Assembly (NCBI RefSeq): GCF_019733355.1
Contig: NZ_JAIHLQ010000040.1
Coordinates: 1-64,000, forward strand
Source: Pseudomonas baetica
GTDB taxonomy: Bacteria > Pseudomonadota > Gammaproteobacteria > Pseudomonadales > Pseudomonadaceae
Length of the DNA: 64,000 nucleotides
Reading direction: 5' to 3'
Numbering within the stretch: the stretch's first letter is position 1; every line of letters starts with the position of its first letter. Made by a program: the position numbers and the translations under genes. The notes beneath the pieces are model-generated. The model saw only the letters and a program-made list of their open reading frames with translations, made no database searches and had not been told where the DNA came from. Positions 47,929 to 58,091 of the stretch are shown piece after piece.

Positions 47929-49539
47929 ATGAGTCAGGACAATCTGATCGAAGTGCGCGACCTCGCCGTCGAATTCGGTTTCGGTGAGCGCGTGCACCGG
48001 GTCGTCGAAGGTGTGAGTTTCGACATCAAGCGCGGCGAAACCCTGGCCTTGGTCGGCGAATCCGGCTCGGGTAAATCGGTGACCGCGCACTCGATCCTGC
48101 GCTTGCTGCCCTACCCGATGGCCCGGCATCCGGCCGGCAGCATCAACTATAGCGGGCAAAACCTGCTGGAACTGAACGAGAAAACCATCCGCCATATCCG
48201 CGGCAACCGCATCGCGATGATCTTTCAGGAGCCGATGACCTCGCTCAACCCGCTGCATTCGATCGAGAAGCAGATCAACGAGGTGCTGGGCATCCACAAG
48301 GGCCTGATCGGCAAAGTTGCGACCCAGCGCACGCTGGAATTGCTGGAGATGGTTGGCATCCCCGAGCCCCACAAGCGCCTCAAGGCCCTGCCCCACGAAT
48401 TATCCGGTGGCCAGCGCCAGCGGGTGATGATCGCCATGGCCCTGGCCAATGAGCCGGAACTGCTGATCGCTGACGAACCGACCACCGCCCTGGACGTGAC
48501 CGTTCAGCTGAAAATCCTCGATTTGCTCAAGGAACTTCAGACGCGATTGGGCATGTCGCTGCTACTGATCAGTCACGATTTGAACCTTGTGCGAAGAATT
48601 GCGCATCGCGTATGTGTCATGCAGCGCGGTTGCATCGTCGAACAGGCATCGTGCGAAGAGCTGTTCCGTTCGCCGCAGCACCCGTACACTCGGGAATTGC
48701 TCGGCGCGGAGCCCAGCGGAGGCCCGGCGACCAATGAAATCGGCGCGCCGCTGCTTGAGGTCGAGGACCTGAAAGTCTGGTTCCCGATCAAGAAAGGCCT
48801 GCTCAAGCGCACGGTGGATTACGTCAAGGCAGTGGATGGCATCCGTTTCAGCCTGCCTCAGGGTCAGACGCTGGGGATTGTTGGCGAAAGCGGATCAGGT
48901 AAATCCACGCTGGGTCTGGCGATTTTGCGACTGATCGGCAGCAAAGGCGCGATCCGCTTTGAAGGCAAGCAGCTAGACTGCCTGACGCAGAACGAGATTC
49001 GTCCGTTGCGTCGCGAGATGCAGGTGGTGTTTCAGGACCCGTTTGGCAGCCTCAGCCCGCGAATGTGCGTGAGCGACATCGTTGGCGAAGGCCTGCGGAT
49101 TCACAAGATGGGCACCGCCGCCGAGCAGGAAGTGGCGATTATTGCGGCATTGAAGGAGGTAGGTCTGGATCCGGAAACCCGGGACCGCTACCCCCACGAG
49201 TTTTCCGGTGGGCAACGGCAACGTATTGCCATTGCCCGGGCTTTGGTGCTCAAACCGGCGCTGATCCTTTTGGACGAGCCGACTTCAGCGCTCGACCGGA
49301 CGGTGCAGCGGCAAGTGGTGGAGCTCTTGCGCTCACTGCAAGCCAAGTACAACCTGACGTATTTGTTCATCAGCCATGACCTGGCTGTCGTCAAAGCGCT
49401 GAGCCACCAGTTGATGGTGGTCAAGCATGGCCAAGTGGTCGAACAGGGGGACGCGCAAAGTATCTTTGCCGCCCCTCAACATCCGTATACACAGCAGTTG
49501 CTGGAAGCCGCTTTTTTGGCACCAGCCACTGCGCAATAA
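47929..49539 (+). CDS. nppD: ABC transporter ATP-binding protein, two NBDs (YejF/NppD)
   Basis: A 536-residue fused ATPase with two nucleotide-binding domains. Walker A is GESGSGKS in both halves (about residues 43 and 322). The signatures [12 protein letters not shown] and [12 protein letters not shown] are followed by Walker B LLIADEP and LILLDEP. It powers the peptide importer above. ATG at 47929 is chosen because the conserved start MSQDNLIEV fits the family. It is followed by fabI after 19 bp. Confidence 0.93.
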   Translation: MSQDNLIEVRDLAVEFGFGERVHRVVEGVSFDIKRGETLALVGESGSGKSVTAHSILRLLPYPMARHPAGSINYSGQNLLELNEKTIRHIRGNRIAMIFQEPMTSLNPLHSIEKQINEVLGIHKGLIGKVATQRTLELLEMVGIPEPHKRLKALPHELSGGQRQRVMIAMALANEPELLIADEPTTALDVTVQLKILDLLKELQTRLGMSLLLISHDLNLVRRIAHRVCVMQRGCIVEQASCEELFRSPQHPYTRELLGAEPSGGPATNEIGAPLLEVEDLKVWFPIKKGLLKRTVDYVKAVDGIRFSLPQGQTLGIVGESGSGKSTLGLAILRLIGSKGAIRFEGKQLDCLTQNEIRPLRREMQVVFQDPFGSLSPRMCVSDIVGEGLRIHKMGTAAEQEVAIIAALKEVGLDPETRDRYPHEFSGGQRQRIAIARALVLKPALILLDEPTSALDRTVQRQVVELLRSLQAKYNLTYLFISHDLAVVKALSHQLMVVKHGQVVEQGDAQSIFAAPQHPYTQQLLEAAFLAPATAQ

Positions 49540-49558
49540 CCTGAAAGAGGAGCAACAC

Positions 49559-50353
49559 ATGGGTTTTCTCGCCGGTAAGCGCGTACTGATCGTCGGTGTC
49601 GCCAGCAAGCTGTCCATCGCATCCGGCATCGCTGCCGCCATGCATCGCGAGGGCGCTGAGCTTGCCTTCACTTATCAGAACGACAAACTCAAAGGTCGTG
49701 TTGAAGAATTCGCCCAAGGCTGGGGTTCGAGCCCTGAGCTGTGCTTCCCGTGCGATGTGGCCAGCGATGAAGAAATCGCCAAGGTCTTTGAAGAACTGAG
49801 CAAGAAGTGGGACGGCCTGGACTGCATCGTGCACTCCGTTGGTTTCGCCCCGGGCGACCAACTGGACGGCGACTTCACCGAAGCCACCACCCGTGACGGT
49901 TTCCGCATCGCTCACGACATCAGCGCCTACAGCTTCGTGGCCCTGGCCAAAGCTGGCCGCGGAATGATGAAAGGCCGCAACGGCAGCCTGCTGACCCTGT
50001 CGTACCTGGGCGCCGAGCGCACCATGCCGAACTACAACGTGATGGGCATGGCCAAGGCTTCGCTGGAAGCTGGCGTGCGTTATCTGGCCGGTTCCCTGGG
50101 CCCGGACGGCACCCGCGTCAACTGCGTATCGGCTGGCCCGATCCGCACCCTGGCCGCTTCCGGCATCAAGAACTTCCGCAAGATGCTGGCCGCCAACGAA
50201 GCGCAAACGCCACTGCGCCGCAACGTCACCATCGACGAAGTTGGCAACGCCGGCGCCTTCCTGTGCTCCGACCTGGCGTCGGGCATCAGCGGTGAAATCA
50301 TGTACGTGGACGGCGGCTTCAACACCACCGCCATGGGCAACATCGAAGAGTGA
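49559..50353 (+). CDS. fabI: Enoyl-[acyl-carrier-protein] reductase
   Basis: A 264-residue NADH-dependent enzyme for the last step of each fatty-acid elongation cycle and the classic target of triclosan. It has the modified Rossmann motif [13 protein letters not shown] and the catalytic Tyr149, Tyr159 and Lys166 (YNVMGMAK). AGAGGAG precedes the ATG. It is 19 bp after nppD; the same adjacency exists in P. aeruginosa (PA1807-PA1806). A strong hairpin follows. Confidence 0.96.
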   Translation: MGFLAGKRVLIVGVASKLSIASGIAAAMHREGAELAFTYQNDKLKGRVEEFAQGWGSSPELCFPCDVASDEEIAKVFEELSKKWDGLDCIVHSVGFAPGDQLDGDFTEATTRDGFRIAHDISAYSFVALAKAGRGMMKGRNGSLLTLSYLGAERTMPNYNVMGMAKASLEAGVRYLAGSLGPDGTRVNCVSAGPIRTLAASGIKNFRKMLAANEAQTPLRRNVTIDEVGNAGAFLCSDLASGISGEIMYVDGGFNTTAMGNIEE

Positions 50354-50422
50354 TCTTCGGTTAGCCGATAAAAAACGCCAATTCAGACGGCGTGAACACC
50401 TGGCAATCGGCTAAGTGCTCAA

Positions 50423-50458
50423 AAAAATGCTCCGTATCGAAAGATACGGAGCATTTTT
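50423..50458 (+). terminator. Rho-independent terminator
   Basis: AAAAATGCTCCGTATC and GATACGGAGCATTTTT pair around a GAAA loop and end in T's, after fabI. Confidence 0.95.
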
Positions 50459-50595
50459 CGTTATGGCCTGAGCCCGGTCAGCACTTTCCCGATGAGACTG
50501 TTCAAAGGTTGCGGGCAAGTCTGTCCGGGCCTATGTTGCAAACGAGGCTTTTCCTCGCGAACGGAACGCGATCCATCACCAACAAGAGGTGAAGA

Positions 50596-51972
50596 ATGTC
50601 AAAGGAATCCCGCCCCGCCGTCCTTGGGCTGATAGGAAATACACCGCTGGTACAAGTCACCCGCTTCGATACCGGGCCGTGCACGCTGTTTCTCAAACTT
50701 GAATCACAAAATCCCGGCGGCTCAATCAAGGACCGCATCGGCCTGGCAATGATCGACGCCGCCGAACGTGATGGTCGCCTGCAACCCGGCGGCACGATTG
50801 TCGAAGCCACGGCCGGCAATACCGGGCTGGGCCTTGCACTGGTCGGCCGCGCCAAGGGTTATCGCGTGGTGCTGGTGGTGCCGGACAAAATGTCCACCGA
50901 GAAAGTCCTGCACTTGAAGGCCATGGGTGCCGAGGTGCACATCACCCGCTCTGATGTCGGCAAGGGCCATCCCGAGTATTACCAGGACGTCGCGGCGCGG
51001 TTGGCGAAAGACATTCCCGGCGCGTTTTTCGCCGATCAGTTCAACAACCCGGCCAACCCGCTGGCCCATGAGTGCAGCACCGCGCCGGAGATCTGGGCGC
51101 AGACCGAGCATGATCTGGATGCGATTGTGGTTGGCGTCGGTTCGGCCGGCACGCTGACCGGACTGACCCGCTTCTTCAAACGCGAGCAACCGGATCTGGA
51201 GATGGTTCTGGCCGATCCGGTCGGCTCGGTGATGGCTCAATACAGCCGCGACGGCACGCTGCCCAAGCCCGGTTCTTGGGCGGTCGAAGGCATCGGCGAA
51301 GACTTCATTCCGTCGATCACCGACCTCTCCAGCGTACGCCACGCCTACTCGATCAGCGATGAAGAAAGCTTCGATCACGCTCGTCAATTGTTGCGCGCCG
51401 AGGGCATTCTCGGCGGCTCGTCGACGGGCACCCTGCTCGCGGCGGCATTGCGTTATTGCCGCGAACAGACCGAACCGAAACGCGTGGTGAGTTTTGTCTG
51501 CGACACCGGCACGCGCTATTTGTCCAAGGTCTACAACGATCAGTGGATGACCGATCAGGGCCTGTTGCAGCGCAAGGGCTACGGCGACTTGCGCGATCTG
51601 ATCGCACGGCGTTTCGAGGACGGCCGGGTGATCAGCGTCGGCCCCGGCGACACGTTGCTGACCGCGTTCCAGCGCATGCGCCTGGCGGATGTTTCGCAAC
51701 TGCCGGTGCTGGTTGAAGGCAAGGAGCTGGTCGGCGTGATCGACGAATCGGACATCCTGCTGGCCGTTCACGAAGATGCCGCCCGCTTCAGCCAATCGGT
51801 CTCCAGCGTGATGACCGACAAACTGCAAACCCTTGCCCCCGGTGCGCCACTCGCAGCGCTGGAATCAGTGCTCAGCCGTGGCCTCGTCGCCATCATCGCC
51901 GATGCCTCAGGCTTCCATGGCCTGATCACCCGCACCGACATGCTCAACCAATTACGGAGATCCCTCGCATGA
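50596..51972 (+). CDS. Cystathionine beta-synthase
   Basis: A 458-residue PLP enzyme that joins homocysteine with serine to cystathionine. The fold II PLP lysine is Lys45 in GGSIKDRIG, and the phosphate loop is in ATAGNTGLGLA. Two CBS domains near the C-terminus (about 340-455) may bind adenosyl ligands, although no adenosylmethionine-specific residue can be read off. It overlaps the following lyase gene by ATGA. This is the reverse transsulfuration pair found in pseudomonads (homologous to PA0399-PA0400), which makes cysteine from methionine. Confidence 0.93.
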   Translation: MSKESRPAVLGLIGNTPLVQVTRFDTGPCTLFLKLESQNPGGSIKDRIGLAMIDAAERDGRLQPGGTIVEATAGNTGLGLALVGRAKGYRVVLVVPDKMSTEKVLHLKAMGAEVHITRSDVGKGHPEYYQDVAARLAKDIPGAFFADQFNNPANPLAHECSTAPEIWAQTEHDLDAIVVGVGSAGTLTGLTRFFKREQPDLEMVLADPVGSVMAQYSRDGTLPKPGSWAVEGIGEDFIPSITDLSSVRHAYSISDEESFDHARQLLRAEGILGGSSTGTLLAAALRYCREQTEPKRVVSFVCDTGTRYLSKVYNDQWMTDQGLLQRKGYGDLRDLIARRFEDGRVISVGPGDTLLTAFQRMRLADVSQLPVLVEGKELVGVIDESDILLAVHEDAARFSQSVSSVMTDKLQTLAPGAPLAALESVLSRGLVAIIADASGFHGLITRTDMLNQLRRSLA

Positions 51973-53141
51973 GTCAGCACGACAAGAACACCCAAAGCTT
52001 CGCGACCCGGGTGATCCATGCCGGGCAGGAACCGGACCCGACCACCGGCGCGCTGATGCCGCCGATCTATGCCAACTCCACCTACCTGCAAGACAGCCCT
52101 GGCGTGCACAAGGGTTTTGACTACGGGCGCTCGCACAACCCGACGCGTTTTGCGCTGGAACGCTGCGTGGCGGATCTGGAGGGTGGCACCCGCGCATTTG
52201 CGTTCGCCTCCGGGCTGGCGACGATCTCCACAGTGCTGGAGTTGCTCGACGCGGGCTCACACATCATCTCCGGCAACGACCTGTACGGCGGCACCTTCCG
52301 GCTGTTCGACAAGGTGCGTCAACGCAGCGCCGGGCATCGTTTCAGCTACGTCGACCTGACCGACCTGTCAGCGTTCGAAGCGGCGCTGCAGGAGGACACG
52401 CGCATGGTCATGGTCGAGACACCGACCAACCCATTGCTGAGCCTGTCGGATCTGGCCGCCATTGCCCGCCTCTGCCGGGCCCGCGGGATCATCACGGTTG
52501 CCGACAACACCTTCGCCAGCCCGTATATCCAACGGCCGCTGGAGCTGGGTTTCGACATCGTGCTGCACTCGACCACCAAGTACCTGAACGGTCATTCCGA
52601 TGTAATCGGCGGCATCGCGGTAGTCGGGAAGAACGCCGAACTGGCCGAGCGTTTGGGCTTTTTGCAGAACGCGGTCGGCGCGATCGCTGGGCCGTTCGAT
52701 GCGTTTCTCACGTTGCGCGGGGTGAAAACCCTGGCGCTGCGCATGGAGCGTCATTGCAGCAATGCGCTGGATCTGGCGCAGTGGCTGGAACATCAGCCGC
52801 AGGTCAAGCGCGTTTATTACCCGGGCCTGCCTTCCCACCCGCAGCACGAACTGGCCAAGCGACAGATGCGCGGCTTCGGCGGGATGATCGCCGTGGACTT
52901 GAACAGCGACCTGGCCGGTGCGCGGCGTTTTCTGGAAACCGTGAAGATCTTCGCCCTGGCCGAAAGCCTCGGCGGCGTCGAAAGCCTCATTGAGCATCCG
53001 GCGATCATGACCCACGCCACCATTCCGCCTGAAACCCGCGCAAAACTGGGCATTGGTGATGGGCTGGTGCGATTGTCGGTGGGCGTCGAAGACATCGAGG
53101 ACTTGCGCGCCGATCTGGCGCACGCGCTGACGAAAATCTGA
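51969..53141 (+). CDS. Cystathionine gamma-lyase-type PLP enzyme
   Basis: A 390-residue Cys/Met-metabolism PLP enzyme. PLP binds Lys204 in [23 protein letters not shown] and [10 protein letters not shown]-like ([11 protein letters not shown]) segments are typical. It splits cystathionine to cysteine, ammonia and 2-oxobutyrate; side activity on homocysteine with release of hydrogen sulfide is common in the family. The start overlaps the CBS stop (ATGA), so both are made from one message, which ends at a hairpin shortly after. Confidence 0.93.
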   Translation: MSQHDKNTQSFATRVIHAGQEPDPTTGALMPPIYANSTYLQDSPGVHKGFDYGRSHNPTRFALERCVADLEGGTRAFAFASGLATISTVLELLDAGSHIISGNDLYGGTFRLFDKVRQRSAGHRFSYVDLTDLSAFEAALQEDTRMVMVETPTNPLLSLSDLAAIARLCRARGIITVADNTFASPYIQRPLELGFDIVLHSTTKYLNGHSDVIGGIAVVGKNAELAERLGFLQNAVGAIAGPFDAFLTLRGVKTLALRMERHCSNALDLAQWLEHQPQVKRVYYPGLPSHPQHELAKRQMRGFGGMIAVDLNSDLAGARRFLETVKIFALAESLGGVESLIEHPAIMTHATIPPETRAKLGIGDGLVRLSVGVEDIEDLRADLAHALTKI

Positions 53142-53155
53142 TAAGGCAAGCACGA

Positions 53156-53180
53156 CAAAGCCCGCACGATGCGGGCTTTG
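53156..53180 (+). terminator. Terminator hairpin
   Basis: CAAAGCCCGCA and TGCGGGCTTTG form an 11-bp stem with a 3-nt loop, just after the cystathionine lyase gene. Confidence 0.85.
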
Positions 53181-53669
53181 GTGTTCGAGTAGGCGGCCAG
53201 TGCTGGTCTCTGGCTTACAAGGTTTATCAGGCTTCTCACAGTACCGGACCCAATTGAAAAGGTACGGTCTCGGCTGCTTCACACGGCGTAAGGGCTGGAT
53301 CTCAGCGCGGAGATCTTTCTAACCGTGTACCCTTCGGAACGCGCCCCACGTCCCCTTGCTATCCGCTTGCGCATCAGTCTGCGTCTTCGCCTACACCTTT
53401 GAGCCTAGCAAAGCGGCGCGAGCACGGATGAGTGTTTTTAGACTGATTTCAGCTTTGCGACTGGGCAGTTATTCCGCCTCGGTCAACAGTCCTCAATATG
53501 CGCCCTTCGACCCCACGGGCGATTCCGACGAGCCCTCTGTTCAGCGTCGCACCCGCACATTTGAGCCCGGCACAGCGTCGTTTCCACGGCCCTCAGTTCC
53601 AGCTAAGTCTTGTTCCGTATCGTCTCCTCCAGCGCACATTCGACGCTGCTCAGGAGAGGTTATTCACTC
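53181..53669. repeat. Gene-free leader with a diverged internal duplication
   Basis: About 490 bp without a credible gene. A 38-bp block at 53381-53418 recurs at 53544-53580; the shared core is TTTGAGCC, then GCA.AGCG. Both copies are followed by CACGG, a CAGCT stretch and a GCGC..TTCGAC stretch (about 53500-53511 and 53633-53644). It looks like a duplicated segment of about 100-130 bp. A small hairpin GATCTC/GAGATC is at 53299-53316. It could be a structured leader or an eroded element. Confidence 0.5.
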
Positions 53670-54434
53670 ATGAACCCCGCTAAGGCCGGCTGGCTGAACA
53701 AAGTACCCGAGGTGATGCTGTCATTTTGGGTGATCAAGATACTTTCCACGACTGTGGGTGAAACCGGCGCCGACTTTCTCGCCGTCGATGTTGGCTTCGG
53801 CGCGGGATGGACCAGTGTTGGCATGGCAATCCTGCTCGGCATCGCGTTGTTCTGGCAATTACGCACCAAAGCCTACACCCCTTGGATTTACTGGCTGACC
53901 GTGGTGCTTGTGAGCATCGTCGGCACGCAAATCACCGATATCATGACCGATATGCTGGATATCAGCCTGTACACCAGCACCGCGGTTTTTTCCGTGCTGT
54001 TAGCCGTGAATTTTGGGGTTTGGTATCGGGTAGAGCGCAGCCTGTCGATCCGCGAAATCGTCACGCCACGGCGCGAATGGTTTTACTGGACGACCGTGCT
54101 GTGCACCTTTGCCCTGGGTACGGCGGCGGGCGACCTGGCCACTGAAGCGCTGGGCCTGGGCTTCACCCTCGGCGCCGCGATTTTCGGCACCCTGATTGCC
54201 GCGATCCTCATTGCCTGGCGTCTGGGCGCCAACGTTGTGTTGACCTTCTGGATTGCCTACATCCTGACTCGCCCGTTCGGTGCCTCTCTGGGCGACTTGC
54301 TCACCCAGGCCAAAACGTATGGCGGCCTCGGCATGGGCGCCGCCTGGACCAGTGCCATTTTCCTCTGCGTCATTGTGCTGCTGGTGGCGGTCGCGCAAAT
54401 CAGCGCCGGCAGCCGTAAAGCAATCACTCAGTAA
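53670..54434 (+). CDS. COG4705-type polytopic membrane protein
   Basis: A 254-residue inner-membrane protein with about eight transmembrane segments arranged as two similar halves. Each half contains a conserved GDL/TD motif ([34 protein letters not shown]). AGGAGAGG stands 11 bases before the ATG at 53670. The family is uncharacterised; the acidic residues inside helices hint at cation transport or binding. It leads a run with a lipoprotein gene and a two-component system. Confidence 0.8.
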   Translation: MNPAKAGWLNKVPEVMLSFWVIKILSTTVGETGADFLAVDVGFGAGWTSVGMAILLGIALFWQLRTKAYTPWIYWLTVVLVSIVGTQITDIMTDMLDISLYTSTAVFSVLLAVNFGVWYRVERSLSIREIVTPRREWFYWTTVLCTFALGTAAGDLATEALGLGFTLGAAIFGTLIAAILIAWRLGANVVLTFWIAYILTRPFGASLGDLLTQAKTYGGLGMGAAWTSAIFLCVIVLLVAVAQISAGSRKAITQ

Positions 54435-54462
54435 TTTTTTAAAAGCCAATCAAGGAATCGTC

Positions 54463-54900
54463 ATGGGTACTGTTCAAAACATGCTTCGCCACGTTGCCAT
54501 CGTTTCATCGATTTGCCTGCTGAGCATCGCCGCAGGTTGCTCAAAGCCGGCCGATAAACTCAATGCGGGAACCCATTCGACGTCCGGCAGTGTTCAAACC
54601 CAATCAGGCTCGAAACTGGGTGATCTGTCCGAGTTCCGTACCATCGCGGCCAATGTCGCCGCACTCGTCGATAAAAATGACCTGCCGGGCGCCAAGACCC
54701 GCATCAAAGATCTGGAGACCTCCTGGGACTCCGCCGAAGCGGGCATCAAACCCCGCGCCGCCGCTGACTGGCACGTACTGGACAAAGCCATCGACCGGGC
54801 ACTGGATGCCTTGCGCGCCGGCACGCCCAAGCAGAGTGACTGCAAGGCGGCAATGGATGATCTGCTCAAGGCCTTCGACTCGATGAAAGGCAAGCCATGA
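54463..54900 (+). CDS. Small periplasmic lipoprotein
   Basis: A 145-residue lipoprotein with a signal ending in the lipobox IAAGC (Cys26). A low-complexity Ser/Gly/Gln linker (about 35-52) is followed by a helical domain with [20 protein letters not shown] and a tail [14 protein letters not shown] precedes the ATG. It is 28 bp after the membrane protein gene and probably cotranscribed with it. A strong terminator follows. No function is known; the helical domain may interact with the sensor kinase, which is speculation. Confidence 0.8.
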   Translation: MGTVQNMLRHVAIVSSICLLSIAAGCSKPADKLNAGTHSTSGSVQTQSGSKLGDLSEFRTIAANVAALVDKNDLPGAKTRIKDLETSWDSAEAGIKPRAAADWHVLDKAIDRALDALRAGTPKQSDCKAAMDDLLKAFDSMKGKP

Positions 54901-54962
54901 CCTGCGGCCGCCCCGCGCGCTGATCCAGCGGCGGACAAACAACGGGGCAGATGCTTCAATAC

Positions 54963-54996
54963 AAGCGCGGCGGTCATGACCGCCGCGCTTTTTTTT
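54963..54996 (+). terminator. Rho-independent terminator
   Basis: A perfect 14-bp-arm palindrome from AAGCGCGGCGGTCA to TGACCGCCGCGCTT is followed by six T. It ends only 11 bp before the response regulator start, so the regulator is set apart from the genes upstream or reached by read-through. Confidence 0.92.
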
Positions 54997-55007
54997 CGGA
55001 GCCGGAC

Positions 55008-55673
55008 ATGCGGATATTGTTGGTCGAAGATGACCCGATGATTGGTGATGCCATTCAGGGGGCCCTGAGCGATGCGAGCTATGCGGCCGATTGGGTAAAA
55101 AACGGGCTCACCGCGCTGACCGCGCTAGAGACTCAAACATATGACCTGGTATTGCTCGATCTCGGATTACCCGGCAAGGACGGGCTCGATGTTCTCGACA
55201 GCATCCGCGCCCGGAACAATCCAGTGCCGCTGGTGATCATCACCGCCCGGGACAGTCTCGATGACCGCTTGCGTGGCCTGGATGGCGGCGCTGACGACTA
55301 CCTGCTCAAACCGTTCGACATCGCCGAAATGCTCGCCCGCATGCGCGCGGTGCTGCGTCGCAAGGGCGGCAGCGCCCAGTCAGTGCTGGAAAACGGCGCG
55401 GTGACACTGGACCTGATCTCAAAACAAGCGTCGAGTGCCGACCATTCCGACGTGCAGCTATCGAACCGAGAGTTTGCCTTGCTGCAAGCCTTGTTGATTC
55501 GGCCCGGCGCGATTCTTTCACGCAGCGAACTCGAAGACCGGCTCTATGGCTGGGGCAATGAAGTGGAAAGCAATGCCGTGGAATTTTTGATTCACGCACT
55601 GCGGCGCAAGCTCGGTAACCACATCATCAAGAACGTCAGAGGTATGGGATGGATGGTTTCAAAAGGCGCTTGA
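55008..55673 (+). CDS. OmpR-family response regulator
   Basis: A 221-residue regulator. The receiver has the acidic pair in VEDDP, phospho-Asp51 in LLDLGLPGKDGL and Lys in LLKPFD near 101. The C-terminal winged helix has LSNREFALLQALL and ALRRKLG. It is of the QseB/PmrA-like group. CGGAG lies before the ATG at 55008. The gene overlaps the kinase gene by 25 bp, so they form a pair. Confidence 0.93.
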   Translation: MRILLVEDDPMIGDAIQGALSDASYAADWVKNGLTALTALETQTYDLVLLDLGLPGKDGLDVLDSIRARNNPVPLVIITARDSLDDRLRGLDGGADDYLLKPFDIAEMLARMRAVLRRKGGSAQSVLENGAVTLDLISKQASSADHSDVQLSNREFALLQALLIRPGAILSRSELEDRLYGWGNEVESNAVEFLIHALRRKLGNHIIKNVRGMGWMVSKGA

Positions 55674-57001
55674 GCGAATCGGTTCAGTTACGGCTGTCGA
55701 TAACGTTATCGCTGGCCATTTTGATCGTGGCATTGGCGGCCGGTGTTTTCGCTTTCGTCTCGGCACTCGACGAAGCCCACGAAATGCAGGACGAGGGCTT
55801 GCGTCAGGTGGCCATCCTGTTTGATCGACAACAGATGACCTTGCACTATCCCTCTGCCGAGCAGAGCAATGACGATGAGGATTCGCGAATCACCGTGCAA
55901 TACCTGGCCGATAGCAGCAAAGCCATCACCGGCGATGACGCGGCGATACCGCTGCCCTTCCCCACCACGCTGACCGATGGCTTATCGACGGCGAATATTG
56001 CCGGCGAAGACTTTCGTGTGCTGGTGCGTACCACCGCACGCGGCGAGCGCATTGTCGTCGCCCAGGAAGCCGATGTGCGCAACAAGGAAGCCCGCGAGCG
56101 CGCCTGGCGCAGCCTTTTACCGTTTCTGATTCTGTTTCCGGTACTGCTACTGGCCGTGGGGGATCTGGTGCGCAAAATGTTCCGCCCCGTCTCAAGCCTC
56201 TCGGCCGAGATCAACCGGCGCGATGAGCAAGCACTGCACCCGATTGACGAGCAGCACGTGCCCAGCGAAATCAGGCCCTTCGTGGTTGCCATCAATCAAC
56301 TGCTCGCACGCGTTGCGCAATCAATGGACACCGAGCGCCGCTTCGTCGCGGACGCGGCCCATGAACTGCGTTCACCCATGACAGCCCTGTCCCTGCAAGC
56401 TCAGCGACTCGGCGCAACCGACATGTCACTGCTGGCTCGTGAGCGGTTGCAGCCGCTGTCTGAGGGCATCGAGCGCAGCCGAAAACTGATTGATCAGTTG
56501 CTGACCCTGGCCAGTGCGCAATCGGGCTCAACCAGACGGCCGACGGCGGTTTCTGTCCATGCTGTCTACCGACAGGTCTTGGAGGATCTGCTGCCACTGG
56601 CCGAGCGCAAGCACATCGATATCGGCGTTGAAGGCGTTGAAGACGTGAAGGTCGTCATCCATGAGATGGATCTGTTCACGCTGGTGAAAAACCTCGTGGA
56701 TAACGCCATCCGCTACACGCCCCCAGGAGGACGCATAGATCTATCGATAGAACGCACTGATGTAACCGTCACCGTGCAGATCAGGGACACAGGGCCTGGC
56801 ATTGTCGAAGCGGAACGGCCGAAGGTCTTCGAGCCGTTCTATCGAAGTGAGATGACCGAAGAGCCGGGCTCTGGCCTGGGCCTGTCTATCGTCAAGGCAA
56901 TAGCAGCCCGCGCCGGCGCGCTGGTTCGACTGGATTATTCGGACGTCTCCCGAAAAAGCGGCCTATGCGTTTCGGTCGTGTTCACAACGCCTTCGCGCTG
57001 A
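55649..57001 (+). CDS. Sensor histidine kinase
   Basis: A 450-residue membrane kinase. Two transmembrane helices (about 14-39 and 153-172) enclose a periplasmic sensor of about 113 residues with an acidic patch (SNDDEDSR) that could bind cations. A short HAMP-like linker, HisKA with His238 (AAHELRSPMTAL) and HATPase (NLVDNAIRYTPPGG, DTGPGI, GSGLGLSIV) follow. It is QseC-like in layout. Its neighbours are a COG4705-type membrane protein and a lipoprotein, which may be its targets. Confidence 0.93.
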   Translation: MDGFKRRLSESVQLRLSITLSLAILIVALAAGVFAFVSALDEAHEMQDEGLRQVAILFDRQQMTLHYPSAEQSNDDEDSRITVQYLADSSKAITGDDAAIPLPFPTTLTDGLSTANIAGEDFRVLVRTTARGERIVVAQEADVRNKEARERAWRSLLPFLILFPVLLLAVGDLVRKMFRPVSSLSAEINRRDEQALHPIDEQHVPSEIRPFVVAINQLLARVAQSMDTERRFVADAAHELRSPMTALSLQAQRLGATDMSLLARERLQPLSEGIERSRKLIDQLLTLASAQSGSTRRPTAVSVHAVYRQVLEDLLPLAERKHIDIGVEGVEDVKVVIHEMDLFTLVKNLVDNAIRYTPPGGRIDLSIERTDVTVTVQIRDTGPGIVEAERPKVFEPFYRSEMTEEPGSGLGLSIVKAIAARAGALVRLDYSDVSRKSGLCVSVVFTTPSR

Positions 57002-57008
57002 CGCTTGC

Positions 57009-58007
57009 TCACGGGTCCACCTGCGCCATCAATTCCGGCACCGACTCTGGCCGTTTCGCATAGCGCTGCGCCAACACCGCGCAGACCATCAGTTGAATCT
57101 GATGGAACAGCATCAGCGGCAGGATCAGCACGCCGATGGTGCTCCCGGCAAACAACACCTGCGCCATCGGCACGCCGGTGGCCAGGCTCTTTTTCGAGCC
57201 GCAGAACAAAATGGTGATGCGGTCTTCCTGGCTGAAGCCAAACGCCTTGCCCAGCAGCGTCGACGCCACCAGTACCAGCGCCAGCAAGATGCAGCACACC
57301 ACCACCAGCCCCAGCAGATCGGCGATTGGGATCTGATGCCAGATACCTTCGTTGACGGCTTCACTGAACGCGCCATAAACCACCAGCAGAATCGAGCCTT
57401 GATCGACAAATTTCAGCCAGTTTTTGTTGCGCCCCACCCACGCACCAATCCAGCGCCGTGCGACCTGCCCGGCAATGAAGGGCAGCAGCAGTTGCACACT
57501 GATTTTCAGGATCGCATCGAGGGTCGAACCGCCGTCGCCCTGCACGTCAAGCAACAACGTCACCAGCAACGGCGTGAGGAAAATCCCGAACAGACTGGAC
57601 GCCGCCGCGCTGCAAATCGCCGCTGGAATATTGCCCCGCGCCAGCGAAGTGAAGGCAATGGCCGACTGCACCGTGGCCGGTAAGGCGCACAGGTAAAGCA
57701 TGCCCATGTAGAGATGATCACCGATCAACGGCGACAGCAGCGGTTTCAGCGCCAGACCCAATAGCGGGAAAAGAACAAACGTCAGGCCGAACACCAGCAA
57801 ATGCAGGCGCCAGTGACCCGCACCGGCAATGATCGACTCGCGGGAAAGTTTGGCGCCGTGGAGGAAAAACAGCAGCGCGATGGCAATGTTGGTCAGCCAG
57901 CCGAAGCCGACCGCAACCTGTCCACTGGCGGGCAGAAAACTGGCCAGCAGCACAACGACAATCAGCGTCAGGGTGAAGTTGTCGGGCAAAAATCGTGGGC
58001 GCGTCAT
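57009..58007 (-). CDS. SLC10A7-like bile acid:sodium symporter family protein
   Basis: A 332-residue polytopic protein with about ten hydrophobic segments. It carries the blocks FFLHGAKLSRESI, ALPATVQSAIAFTSLARGNI and FCGSKKSLATGVPMAQVL typical of the SBF-like (SLC10A7) branch. A sodium-driven solute carrier role is likely; the substrate is unknown. It converges on the sensor kinase gene (7 bp apart) and is divergent from an AraC regulator that may control it. Confidence 0.87.
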   Translation of the reverse strand: MTRPRFLPDNFTLTLIVVVLLASFLPASGQVAVGFGWLTNIAIALLFFLHGAKLSRESIIAGAGHWRLHLLVFGLTFVLFPLLGLALKPLLSPLIGDHLYMGMLYLCALPATVQSAIAFTSLARGNIPAAICSAAASSLFGIFLTPLLVTLLLDVQGDGGSTLDAILKISVQLLLPFIAGQVARRWIGAWVGRNKNWLKFVDQGSILLVVYGAFSEAVNEGIWHQIPIADLLGLVVVCCILLALVLVASTLLGKAFGFSQEDRITILFCGSKKSLATGVPMAQVLFAGSTIGVLILPLMLFHQIQLMVCAVLAQRYAKRPESVPELMAQVDP

Positions 58008-58091
58008 GGTGTATTCATCCGGGGGTTGCCAGTGCGTGCCGACGACTCTAACGTGATGCTCAATTACCGACTAACGCCGAAGAGCCCACAG

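Noticed and set aside
53181-53669. tRNA or IS remnant in the long gap
   Set aside because: No cloverleaf, T-loop sequence or terminal inverted repeats with target duplication could be found by eye.
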